The translations under genes and the position numbers were made by a program. A model generated the notes under the pieces. It was not told the DNA's origin. It made no database searches and was given only the letters and a program-made list of their open reading frames with translations. A stretch of DNA of 64,000 bases from Bathynomus jamesi (Eukaryota > Arthropoda > Malacostraca > Isopoda > Cirolanidae). Positions 46,401 to 58,400 of the stretch are shown here, in pieces; position 1 is the first letter of the stretch; every line of letters begins with the position of its first letter. The stretch is taken from NCBI GenBank assembly GCA_023014485.1, contig JAJOZX010000872.1, positions 861,001 through 925,000 of the forward strand, in the 5' to 3' direction.

Positions 46401-49400
46401 GCAACTTTGCAATGATTGCCCAAGAGAAGAGGGTGTCCTGGATTTTCTTGAGTTACTTGACAGTGTGAAATCAGCTCCAAATGAAATATCTTACAAGCAA
46501 TGGGTGACTGTTGACCGTTGTACAATGGTTGATAAGGTGGAGTCACTTCATGAATACTTATCATCCCTAAGCATGAAAATATCCTGCATGGTTCATCATC
46601 ACTTTGTTGCTCAACAACAATCACAGTACTTCAAGCAGTTGAAAGAAACACTACCACCTCAGAGCGAGGTAGTTATAGTAGGTGATTTCTCTGAGAATTA
46701 TTCTTTCATTGTCCGGATGCTGCCCAAGGGTTTCACTGGGACAATTCACAGTGTACAGTTCACCCTTTTGTCATCTATTATAGATCATCTGCAGACCAGG
46801 AACTTAGCCATTTTAGTGTCTGTTTCTTATCTGCATCACTAAAACACAACACTATAATGGTTTACTCATTCATATTGAAGCTTATGACATATGTTAAATT
46901 CAGATGCCCACAATTGAAGAAGGTGCACTATTTCTCAGATGGATGTGCTGGCCAATATAAGAACAGATACAACTTCACAAATCTCTGTTACCATGAAGAG
47001 GATTTTGGTCCGTCTTGTGAATGGCACTTCTTTGCTACATCCCATGGCAAAAATGCATGTGATAGGATTGGAGGAACAGTGAAAAGAGCTACTGCTCATG
47101 CCAGTTTGCAGAGAACTACAGAGAGGCAAATTCTTACACCAGAACACGTGTTTCAGTTTTGTGAAGAAAACTTGAGCAAGAAGATAAATTTTTTCTTTGT
47201 AACTACAGCTGATTTGAAAGATGCAGAAGAACGGTTGGAACATCGATTCAAGGATAGTAGGGCTATTCCTGGAACTTAGAAATATCATAGATTTGTTCCC
47301 CTAAACAAGGAAGAACTGATGGTGTATCCCATTTCAAGTGGCATTGGAGAAAAGAAAAGAATAAGGAAAAGTCATTTTACTAATGAACCTGCAATGCTTG
47401 GTAACCTAAAATGTGTCAAACCAGGAGAGTATGTTGGCTGCATTTATGACATGCAAGTTTGGTATGGAATTGTGGAGGAATATTGTGAAGAGTTTGATGA
47501 TTTCACTGTGAACTTTCTACATCCCTCTGGGTCATCAGGATCAAGTGCATATTATTATCCATCAAACAAGGATTCATGTGCAGTGCCAGGACATCATATA
47601 TTAACTGTAATGAGTTGTCCTACCCTAAGAGGAGGCAGCAGAATTCAATACATTTTTCCACAAAAAGAAATTGATGAGAGCATCAAGCATGCAAAAATTG
47701 TATTAGGCTAGCACATGAATCCTCTAAGTAGGTCTTCCCCTTTCACTATTATAACTATTATTGCCAGTGTAGATTAGCAGTGAAATACAATTTTACATTT
47801 TTTGCCTTTGTTTTTATATCTATAAAAAAATGTAATTTTAATTTCTATAGGTCAAATTATGAGCTTAAGTGTGAAAAAATAGGTAGAATTGACGCACAAC
47901 TTATGAATATGGTGTTCACTTATATGTTAGTTACATGAAAAATACTAAAACTTTTTTTTGCTGATTCTAATAGCCAATGCCTATGCCTTCATTTTTTACA
48001 TTTAAAAAAAAAATTCTCATTTGATACCCCAGAGGTCAAATCGTGACCTCAAATTTTGGTTACAGTATAACTTTTTTATTTTTCAACCTAGAGTTCTAAA
48101 ACTTGCATATTTGGATTCCTTGTCGTTTTCTGATTCTAAATATATATACTTTTATATAATTGTGACCATTATTTACCCAAGTTATGGGTCGCCAAATGTT
48201 AGTGACCTCGCAAGTGACCTCAAATTTCCCGAGGTCATATCTCTTGAACCGTTGGTCGGATTGACCTTATAATTTCAGAAATAGATTCAGGGCCCACAAA
48301 CTCCCTATAAACCAAATTTCAGCAAAATCTGAGAGATGAGGGTGTTAGGCACTGGTTGATCTGACAGAGAATGACCCTGGGTTAAAGGAGAAAGAAAGAA
48401 AAAGCAGGAGGAGATCAGCCGGGTTCCCAAATGGGCCCAATGGTCCACGAGGGCAGAGAAAGCCCTTACACCGAAGAAAGGTGTATTCCCACATTCGCCA
48501 CCTTACTTGATTCCCAATCTATAGCATGATTATTTTGGTTGGCGTGATAAAAAATGGCATTATTAGTATTACAACTTCTGAAGGCATATTTGTGTTCTTT
48601 AATACGTTTCAATATTGCTTCCAGTTTCTCCCACATATAGTAAGTCACAACTTTTACAGGGAATGCTGTAGAGACAGGCTTGTTCCTGTTTTGCAACGTT
48701 ATTCCTAACCAATTTACTTTGCATGGTAGATGAATATTTGAATGCCAAAGCAAACAAAATCTTTCATCAATGGTTTTACTTTTTCTAAGCCAGCAATGTA
48801 ATGCAAACTCGCATACCGTATTGTTTTTGGTTAACTGAAGGTTCCTGAGGGGCATAAAAAGATTTTCTGGCTTTAAAATATGTCTTTCTTATAAACCACT
48901 CAGGATATTTTAAATCCTTAAAAATGTTCCAAATCTTTGAATTTTCCAGGTCCAGCAAATGTGGGCTACAAATCCTGAGTGCTCTTAGAAACATGGAAGA
49001 AATAATTGAGCTTTTAACCCCTTCAACATATGAAAAATAATGAATGTACCATACGAATTACAATGAGTAGGTTTTCTATAGACTGTGAAATTGGGCTTTC
49101 CACTTTCATTAATAACCAAAACATCTAGAAAAGGTAATTATTTGTCATTCTCCCATTCATATTTAAATTTTATAGAGGGAACAAGATTATTTAATGACAA
49201 AGAAAGTGTCAAAGTTGTTCCAGTGGTCAGGCCAAAATGAGAAAATATCATCTACATAAAACCAAATTAGATTCCTGGGACATATTGTTTGCAACAATTC
49301 CAACTCATAATATTCCATGTATAATGTACTCAGTATTGAGGATAAAGGGGACCCCATTCCCATATCAAAATGTTGCAAGTAAAATTCTTCACCGAATGAG

Positions 49401-52400
49401 AAGGCATTATTGGTGACACAGTTTTATCAGTTCTAAAAATACAGACATGGGCATACCTAGTTCTTCGTTACATGTTGGCAATTTTCTATCTAAAAAAAAC
49501 TAAGTACATCGTCAATGGGAACTTTTGTAAACAAGGACTTAATGTCAAAACTGATCATTCTTCCCCATTTTAAATCTAAGGACAACTTTGTTAATAAAGT
49601 CACAGGAATTAGTGATGTGTGAGCCTGAAAATTTACCAACTAATGGAGATAATTTATCTGCAAGAAATTTAGATAACCTGTAACTAAAGGAACCCCTGTG
49701 TGAAATAATGGGATGGAGCAGTATATTAATCTTATGGGTTTTGGGTAAGGTGTAAATGTGGGGGAGTTTGGGGTTAATCTGTAGAAATCTTTTAGGATCA
49801 ATGCCACGACATCTTTTAATAAGTTCCTGATAGTTTTGTTGAATTCGGCAGAAAGACACTTTAGGGGGGATGATCTCACTTTGGTGTAGGTGAATTCATC
49901 ACTAAGTAACTCTTCCATTTCTTGTTTATAATCACACTTGTCCAAAATAACCACATTGTTACTTTTGTCCACTTTAGTGACAAAAACTGCTTCATTCTTC
50001 CTGAGCTTGTCTAAAGCTAACCGGAATCTTTTGGGAATTGAGTCCATTGAGTTGAAATGTTCCAGAAACTTGCTCAGAATCAAACGATTTAAACATGGAA
50101 TATCAACCCTGGAATTAACTACGGAAGACACAAAATCTAAAGCAATGTTTTTATCAGGTTTAAGGGCAAATGACAGCCCTAAATTAAGAACGTCCTTTTC
50201 AGATAAGACATATGTCGATAAATTTAAAACAGAACCTTCCACTGCACACTTTCATCACATAAATTGGATAGCTTTCTGTTAAGTTGTTGTTCAGTGTGTC
50301 TAGTCCCGATGTCGCATTTATAATCTGGTTTCAAACAGCGCCACAAGTAGTTCACATGACATGCAATTTAATTTAAGGACACTTAGACAATTTCTTAGTT
50401 TGAAATACATATGGTCAATCTCTCTTTTAACACAGTGAATACGTTCCTTCAAAATTTCCCTGGCAAAATTTGGAAGTGGTGTTTTTGTTTTTTTTTGTAT
50501 TGGGGCATTAACCGCCATTTCCCACTATATGCTAGCGGATATCATGGCGAAGCAGAATATGAGAGAGAGAAACGGAGATGGGGGAAAGGCACTAGAAGTA
50601 GGAGGACCGCGTACGACAGGTGAGAAGTCACCTAAAGCTCAGAGAGGTGGCGAGATTGGGAGAGGAAAAGAAAAAGACGGTCAAGCGAGAAGAGAGGGCT
50701 CTCAGCGAGCATAAGACGTAAACGATCGGGGAGGGGGAAATCAGAGAGGAACGGGAAGGCGCGACGACGTACTGATGACAGGGTGGGGCATTCCACAAGG
50801 ATGTGAAAGACGGTGAGGGGCGACTGGCAGGAGGCGCAACAAGGAGCCTCCAGACGGGACATAAGATAGCCGTGCGTGAGGCGCGTATGGCCGATGCGAA
50901 GCCGCGCAAGGACGACCTCTTTGTGTCGGGAGCGGTGGAAAGAGGACGCCCAATATGACAGGCGAGGGCGGATGGACCAGAGTTTATTTCCGGTGGCATC
51001 GTCCCAGGACTGCTGCCATATGCGGTCGTAGAGGGACCGAAAGACCTGCACATAGTCAGAGAAGGGGAGCAGGCGGGGGAGGGAAGGCATCGAGGCGGCG
51101 GACCGGGCTGTGAGGTCAGCCGCCTCATTACCGGAAACACCGACATGGGCAGGAACCCAGCAGAAGGTGACCCAGATCCGGTGAACGGTGTGCAGGACAT
51201 GGTACTCCTGTTGAATAATGCGTACGAGGGGGTCCGGGGAATCATAGCGCTCGAGCGCTTGAAGGGCGCTCAGCGAGTCCGAAAAGATGGTACAGGAAGA
51301 CCGCGAAAAACCCGATACCAGACGGAGGGCTTCCAGAAGGGCAAAGAGCTCCGCGGAAAAGATGGAGGCCTGAACCGGCAGGGGGAAACCCCGGGAGGTA
51401 GGTGACAGCGACGGAGAAGACGGCGGCCGCGACACCTGCAGGGGAGCGCGAGCCGTCGGTGTAGACGGGAACATCGTCCGAGTGTACGGGAAGATGGGCC
51501 AGAAAAGAAGACCGGAGGACGGTAGGAGGAGACTCCTTACGCAGGCCACGGAGCGCCTGGCAGAGGCAGATAGGGGTGGTCAGCCAGGGGGGCGACAGGT
51601 CGAAGGAGAACAGCAGAATAGAGGGTGGGGGGATCCCCAGGGACGAAAAGATGTCGGCCAGGGAGGCAGCGAAATGCCACGTGTCAGGCCGGGGTAGCGC
51701 CTGGGAGATCGCGGAGAAGAGTAGGGACCTCGGGAGGCGGCAGATGCGAAGGTAACACTTCGCCATGAGAAGGCCCCAGCGAAGGGGCAGGGGGGGGTGT
51801 CCGCAGTCCACCTGAAGACTAGCGACAGGGGACGAGCGGAAGGCACCCGACGCCAGGCGAAGGCCACGGTGGAGAAGAGGATCCAGCATACGGAGTGCCA
51901 GAGAGGAGGCGGAGCTGTAGACCACACAGCCATAGTCGATGCGGGATTGCACCAGGGAGGTGTACAGGCGCAGCAGAGTACGCCTGTCCGCCCCCCAGGT
52001 CATGTGGGACAGGTGACTCAAAAGGGAGAGGGTGCGGAGAGATGATTGCCGCAACCGCTTAAGGTGTGGAACCCAACCGAAAAATTCGTCGAGGGTCATA
52101 CCCAGGAATCGAACGGATGGGACGAGGGGAAGAAGAGTGCCAGCAAGGGTAAGGGCGAAGGTATGCGACAGACGGAGGCGCCGAGGACGGAAAAGCATAC
52201 TGGAAGACTTAGAGGGTGAGAAAGCATAGCCAACCGAGGACGCCCAGCGAACCACCACGTTGATGGCTAGCTGGAGTCGACGTTCAGCCAAAGACGGGAG
52301 GCGGCCAGAGCAATAGATAGCCAGGTCATCGGCATAGAGGGAGCTACGAACGGAAGTAGGCAGGACCGTAGCGACTGTGTTCATCACTAGTGAGAAACAC

Positions 52401-55400
52401 AGGACGCTAAGGACACTACCCTGAGGGACACCCTCCTCCAACGGAAAGTGGTCAGAGAGGGTAGAACCGACGCGGACGCGGAAAGAACGGGCGGACAAGA
52501 AATTATAAATAAAGGAGGGGAGAAAGCCTACGAAACCCAGGGAGCGTAAGCAGTCAAAGACCGCGCTCCGCCGAGTAGTATCGTAGGCCTTCTGGAGGTC
52601 GAAAAAGACGGCGAGTACAAAGTGACGCCGGGAGAAAGCCTCCTGCACATCGTGGCTAAGGAGGAGGGGGTCGGTGGTAGACCGGAAGCGCCGGAAACCA
52701 GACTGGGTAGCAGGGTATTGGTCACTCGCCTCCAGAGTAAGGGACAGCCGCGAGGCGACCATCGCCTCCATAACCTTGCAGGCGCAGCATGTCAGGGAAA
52801 TGGGGCGATAGTTCGACGGGAGTGAGGGGTCTTTATCGGGCTTCGGGATGGGGACGACGATGGACTCACGCCACTGGTCCGGGAATGAACCCTCCAACCA
52901 AATCAATCCGGTTATAGAGGTCCAGTACAAAGCTGAGAGCAGAGGTGCCGTAACAAGTCATAGGGGATATTATCGGGGCCGGTGGCGGAGGGCCTCCCGA
53001 AGCTCCATCATGCAGAAGAGGTGATTATAGGGGTCATCCCTATGAGGTGGAAAATCCGGTGGGTCGCGGCGGGAATGGGGGGAATCGGAACTGGAGATGG
53101 CTGCGAAGTGCGCCGCGAGTGCGTTCGCGACGGCCTCCGGATCGGAGACGAACTCGTCGTCCCCGACCCGAAGCACCGGGGGTCGAGGGGGGACACGGGT
53201 CCCCTCAAAGCTACGCACCTTGCGCCAAACAGTCGAGGAGGAGATCCCGGACACGTAACTCCGCCAGGAGGTACGCCGGGCCAGTTTCAGGACCCGACGG
53301 GCCACTGCCTTCAGGCGCTGAAATTCTATCTTGTGCTCCAGCTGGCGGGTCCGGTAGAAGCGGCGGCCGGCACGGCGCCGCTCCTGAACGGCATGGGAGC
53401 ACTCTGGGGTCCACCATGGGACGCTTCGCGGCCTGGGGGAGCCAGAGGTATGGGGGATGCAACTGGCAGCAGCCGAGAGGATCTTACTCTCGAGGAAGGC
53501 GAGGGCCTCACTGACGGAGGGAAAGGCAGGAATTGATGGCGAGATCGCCGTGCCCCTTGCGTATGAGGCCCAGTCTGCTCGGGCGGACAGAGGTGGGGGG
53601 GAGGAGACGGGTCGGGGTAAGACACACTGGGAAATGGTCACTGCCGGAAGAATCCGGCAGGACCTCCCAGGTGAACTCCATCACGATTTTGAGGGAAACC
53701 AGGGAAAGGTCGATACAGGTGAAACTGTCGTGGGCCGAGTGAAGGCAGGTTGGGGAGCCATCGTTCAGAAAGGTGAACTCGAGCTCGTCCATAAGGGAGA
53801 GAAGGGTCCCGGAGAGAAAGGTGGAGCAAACGTCCCCCCAGGCCGGGTCCCGACTGTTGAAGTCCCCGAGAATCAGAAAAGGGCGGGGAAGCTGAAGAAT
53901 TAGGTCACGGAGAGAATCGGGTGGAGGGCGTACGTTAGGGGAGGTAAAGAGAGCAGACCGTGAGCTGGCGCCCCAAGGAAAGGCGCACGGCCACAGCTTG
54001 CAGGACTGTACGGAGCGGGAGGGGATGGAGCGGTGCACGAAGACCGCGGCACCCCCCCTCCCCGCCCCATCGAGAGGCGGGGAAGGGAGCCCGCAGTAAC
54101 CGGACACTCAAGGGAGGGAACGGGATCCCAGAATCGTCTCCTGAAGGCAGAAACACGCCGGACACCTGGAGGCCAGGAGAGGAGAGACTCTCGAGGCCTA
54201 CCAGAAGCCCGCGGATGTTCCACTGCAGGAGCGAGGTATAGGGAGGGGTAGGAAGGTCAGCGTAAAGGATGGTTATGGGGTGGGTGGGCCAATCGGGCAG
54301 CCGGAGATTAAAGAGGGAATCGGAAAGCCCCAGAGTTCAGCGAGGGATGCCGAATGAGGGCGAAGGCGAGGGTCACCCTGACGAGGGGGCGATGTGGAAC
54401 CAGACGCCGGCAAGTCCTCCAGAAGAGGAGTCTCCCGGACGTCCGGGGGAGAGCGATGCAGAGAAGGGGATGTGAGAGGTATCCAGAATGCCCCTCCCTT
54501 CACCGGAGGTGCGGGGGAGGCAGGACTACGAGGGGGAGTGGAAAATAATACCTCACCCAGAGGCATTGGCAGGTCGAGGAGAGAGATGGGGCGGGTCAAG
54601 CGCGGGGGCGTGCACGTCCCACCCACGCCGACCAGGCGGGCGAGTTCCCCCTCCAGTGGGTCCATCGACCGGGCCAGAGGGGTGTATCTCAGCCCCCACC
54701 ACGAGGGCCGTCGGGGACCCCAGGGGGGAGCGTGCATAACGGTTGCGCAGTGGGGACGGTGAGGACACCGGGGCGGTAGGGCGAAGGGGCGTTTGTGTTT
54801 GGGAGAGGAAGGTGATGCGAGGCTTATGGCTTCGAACCTTTCGGGTCACCACTGGCGCGGCGCTTGCGGCCCCTACCCCTCCGTCGTGCGGCCCGCATGG
54901 GTGACGGCGGGTCACGATCCGGAATGGGGGTGGCCGAAGGCGCCGGTGGAGAGGGCGTAGAAAGGGCAGGGGGGGTTGCCGACGAAGCATCGGCGTTCGC
55001 GGAGGGAGCACGTGGGGACGCGCTGGTAGTACGGGGAGCCGCGGTAGGAGTCCGCTGGGCGGCAGAGGATGGACTGGGAGTAGCGGACACGGTGGGTGGA
55101 GGCGCGTTGGGAACCGCCGGTGAGGACGGGGTCCGGGAACGGAGAACCTCGGCGTACGAGGCACCACGCCGGGCCCCGCAGCCACGCAACCGGTCCCGCG
55201 CCTCCCGAGCGCTGAGAAACTCTGATGAACAGAGGGCCCGAACCTCCCTTTCAAAGAGGAAGGACGGGCAAGAGCAGGATGAAGCAGGGTGTGGTCCATG
55301 GCAGTTGGTGCAGGAAGGCGGAGCAGTACAGGGCAAGGGGTGGGGAGGGCTGCCGCAGCAGACACACAACGGGGCCGGCTGACAGCAGGAGCTGCTCAAG

Positions 55401-58400
55401 TGGCCAAACCTATTGCACTGAAAACAGCGCGTAGGATCTGGCACGTATGGTCGTACTGAGAATTCGCACGCTCGTCTCTCACCAAAGCCCCAGAATACCG
55501 AAACGGGGGGCACCAGTGAGTCGAAAGTGAGGAGCAGGCGAGGAGAAGGGGCGGTTGGGGACCGCGATCTGTCGGGAAAGCGGTACACCCTCACAACACC
55601 CTGGGAGGCGAGGTCAATCTGGAGGTCTTCCACCGGGATGGGTAGAAGACGAGCAGCGTAAATTGTGCCCTGGCACTGATTGAGGCGGGGGGACACTGTA
55701 ATCTCGCAGCCCAGGACATTGGGGATAGCGAGCAGAGAGGTGGTTTCGACAGAGGAACGCAACCTTATCAGAATGGAGCCATCCCTCTGAGGCCGAAGGT
55801 CAAAACGAGCCGTTCCCGTCACCCCATGGATCGCTTGAAAGAGGCGTTCATGGTTAGTGGGGAGGGGCTTGGAGGAGGAGGGGTGGAGGATGAGGAACTT
55901 GTCCACCGTCCTAAGGCCGAGCGAAGACGTCGGGCCAAACACCACCGGTACTTCGAGGGGATGGGGAGACGAGAAAGGCGGACGGCGACGTCGGGTCCCA
56001 CGTCCCCCAGGGGCCGAGGGCGATGAGGCCCGACCGGAGTGGGAGGCGACCGGGGCCGCGGGCTTCCCACCTGAGGGCGAAAAAGCAGGTGGGTCCCTAT
56101 CGGGATGTGGAATATGGGGGGATCCAGGGGTCGGGGGGTCCACTGCAGGTCCATCCGCCACTGGCAGGGGGTCGGGCAGCGGCGCCACGAGCCTTGGGAA
56201 GAGAGGGAGAGGAGGTGTCGGCAAGAAGAGCAGACGGGGTGGGCGAGGGCTGCCCTTACCAGACCCAAGGTCCAAAGAGGTAGTCAGAGGGAGGTCAGAT
56301 GCACAAGCCGGGTCGTCAACGAGGTCCATTAGATTTGTAAGTGTTTCCATAAAGAAAATTTTTATTGTTGTTTCGCGCCCAGGGCCGCGGGGAACCGATT
56401 ACCCGGGGCCCAAGGGGACCAAGCGCATGCCGGCCGGGGATGGGTGCCTCATCCCATGTAGGTACCCCCATTTCAAAAGTGGCCCTTGCAGCGTCGAAAG
56501 TTCTCCCCCGCCTGCAGCAAAGACCAAGGCCCCCCAGGGTCCCAGGCCTGGGCACCCTACCAGCCAACTTAGTCCGGCCCCGGCCATGGGAGCGAGACCC
56601 CCAGCGACCAGCCCCGGCAGCCCACGGGGCGCGCGAAGTGAACAGAGAAAGCAGAAAAAACAGAGGGGGCAAGGAAGAGGGTAAAGAGGGGAAGACAGGA
56701 AAGAGGGGGCTGTAGGATAGCAGGGTATGCTAAAAGTCCACTTCGCAACTGGGTGGGGGACCCAGCAGGGCCACCAGCCGCGGCTGACCCCCCTCACCAC
56801 ATGGTGGCAGGAGCCCACAGGCAATCCACCCCAGAAAGACCGCCCGCGGGGAGGGGGTTGGAAGTGGTGTATGGTCCTTCCTGAAGGTAAATGGTATCAA
56901 GGATTTCGGGCACACTTGCAGGAACTTCAGTTGCAGCTTCTTGGTCTTCACAGCCACTAGTGTTTTTTTCATGTAGATGATAGGAACAAACAATTACCTT
57001 TCCTAAATGTTTTGGTTATTAACAAAAATGGAAAGCCCAATTTCACAGTCTATAGAAAACCTACTCATTGTAATTCGTACATTCATTATTTTTCATATCA
57101 TGATGAAGGGGTTAAAAGCTCAATTATTTCTTCCATGTTTCTAAGAGCACTCAGGATTTGTAGCCCACATTTGCTGAACCCGGAAAATTCAAAGATTTGG
57201 AACATTTTTAAGGATTTAAAATATCCTGAGTGGTTTATCAGAAAGGCGTATTTTAAAGCCAGAAAATCTTTTAATGCCCCTCGGGAATCTTCAGTTAACC
57301 AAAAACAATATGAGTTTGCCTTACATTGCCAGCTTAGAAAGAGTAAAACCATTGATGAAAGACTAAGTTTGCTTTGGCATTCAAATATTTGTCTACCGTG
57401 AAAAGTAAATTGGTTAGGAATAACGTTGCAAAACAGGAACAAGCCTGTATCTACAGCATTCCCTGTAAGAGTTGTGATTTAGTATACATGGGAGAAACTG
57501 GAAGCAATATTGAAACGTATTAAAGAACACAAATATGCCTTCAGAAGTTGTAATACTAATAATGTCATTTTTATCACGCCAGCCAAAATAATCATGCTAT
57601 AGATTAGGAATCAAGTAAGGTACTTTATAAATGTAATAATTATGTCAAAAAGAAAAATAATAGAATCTGTATGTATAGAACAAGTAGATGATTTTAATTT
57701 GTGCGAAGGTACTTATAAGTTAGACCCTTTAATGAGATTCTTGGTCAAAAAATCCCTTACAGTCGGGGGAATGGGTTGTAACCTAAGTATGAATTTCTTA
57801 AAGGTCTCTGGATTGTTTCCTTACTCGCTTTTGGTTCATTCATTTTTTTTTCTTTCAGTAAAATGTAAATGGAATAATAAACGTAAATGTAATAATGGAG
57901 GTAATAAATGTGGAAATAAATATAAATGCAACAGATGTAATAATAAAGGTACTATTATAAATTTAATAATTAGTGTAAAGGTAATAATAATAATAATAAT
58001 GTTAAAAAAATCTAAATGCAATAATAAATGCAGTAATTATGTCAAAATATTAGAATCTGTATGTATAGAACAAGATAGTTTTAATTTGTGCGAATGTACT
58101 TATAAGTGGGACCCTGTAATAAAATGTCCTTCCCGTGTCAGGAGAACAGGATCTAACCTAGGTGTGAATTTATCAATGGTCTCTGGATTGTTTCCTTTTC
58201 GCCTTTTTCATTCATTTTTCGGTTTATAAGTTCTGTATAATAAACAACAATGTAATAACCAATGTAATAATAAATTTATAATTTCTGTAATAAATAATAA
58301 TGCAATATTAAATGTAATAATTATGTAAAAAATAATAGAATCTGTATGTATGAAAGAATATAGTTTTAAATTTGTGCAGATGTACTTATAAGTGGGTCCC

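Larger units (their letters stand above)
44073..48377 (+). mobile_element. Sola-like DNA transposon, 4.3 kb
   Basis: Ends read GGGTCATTCTCTGTCAGATC inward on both sides. They are flanked by an exact 4-bp duplication TGGG (44069-44072 and 48378-48381). Long terminal inverted repeats run 44073-44881 and 47731-48377. From memory, a 4-bp duplication and a GRG terminus are traits of the Sola superfamily. It encodes a transposase-like protein on the plus strand and is inserted in the 5' untranslated part of LINE copy 3. Confidence 0.85.
37628..48499 (-). mobile_element. I-like LINE, copy 3 (different subfamily), split by Sola-like element
   Basis: Minus-strand LINE of about 6.6 kb once the 4.3-kb Sola-like insertion (44073-48377) is removed. 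The 3' end has a T run (poly-A on its own strand) at 37628-37645. The 5' end lies near 48499. It has the same architecture as copies 1 and 2 (zinc-knuckle ORF1; endonuclease, RT and RNase H ORF2), but its sequence is clearly different. Compared with Penelope B, about 65 bases of target are missing at the insertion and no target duplication is seen. Confidence 0.85.
50483..56857 (-). mobile_element. I-like LINE, copy 2 (full length, 13-bp target duplication)
   Basis: A 6375-bp insertion flanked by the exact 13-base repeat TTGGAAGTGGTGT (50470-50482 and 56858-56870). The 3' end shows an A-rich tail on the minus strand. It is nearly identical to copy 1 at 26750-33037 but keeps a 5' untranslated block around 56380-56430 that copy 1 has lost. 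It interrupts the Penelope A coding frame. Confidence 0.92.
48466..56971 (-). pseudogene. Penelope A coding region: RT and GIY-YIG endonuclease, split
   Basis: The N-terminal part begins near 56980 (KKTLVAVKTKKLQLKFLQVC, then FTFRKDHTPLP). It is cut by LINE copy 2 and resumes at 50480 with NFAREILKERIHCVKREID. RT blocks follow: KVDKSNNVVILDKCDYKQEM at 50242-49640; LPKTHKINILLHPIISHRGS at 49859-49545; and GSPLSSILSTLYMEYYELEL with the catalytic WFYVDDIFSFWP at 49378-49187. Conserved spacer text DLENSKIWNIFKDLKYPEWF lies at 48994-48785. The GIY-YIG nuclease end at 48855-48500 has EAILKRIKEHKYAFRSCNTN and NNHAIDWESSK. Frameshifts and stops occur between blocks. RT plus C-terminal GIY-YIG is diagnostic of Penelope-like elements. 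Confidence 0.88.
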
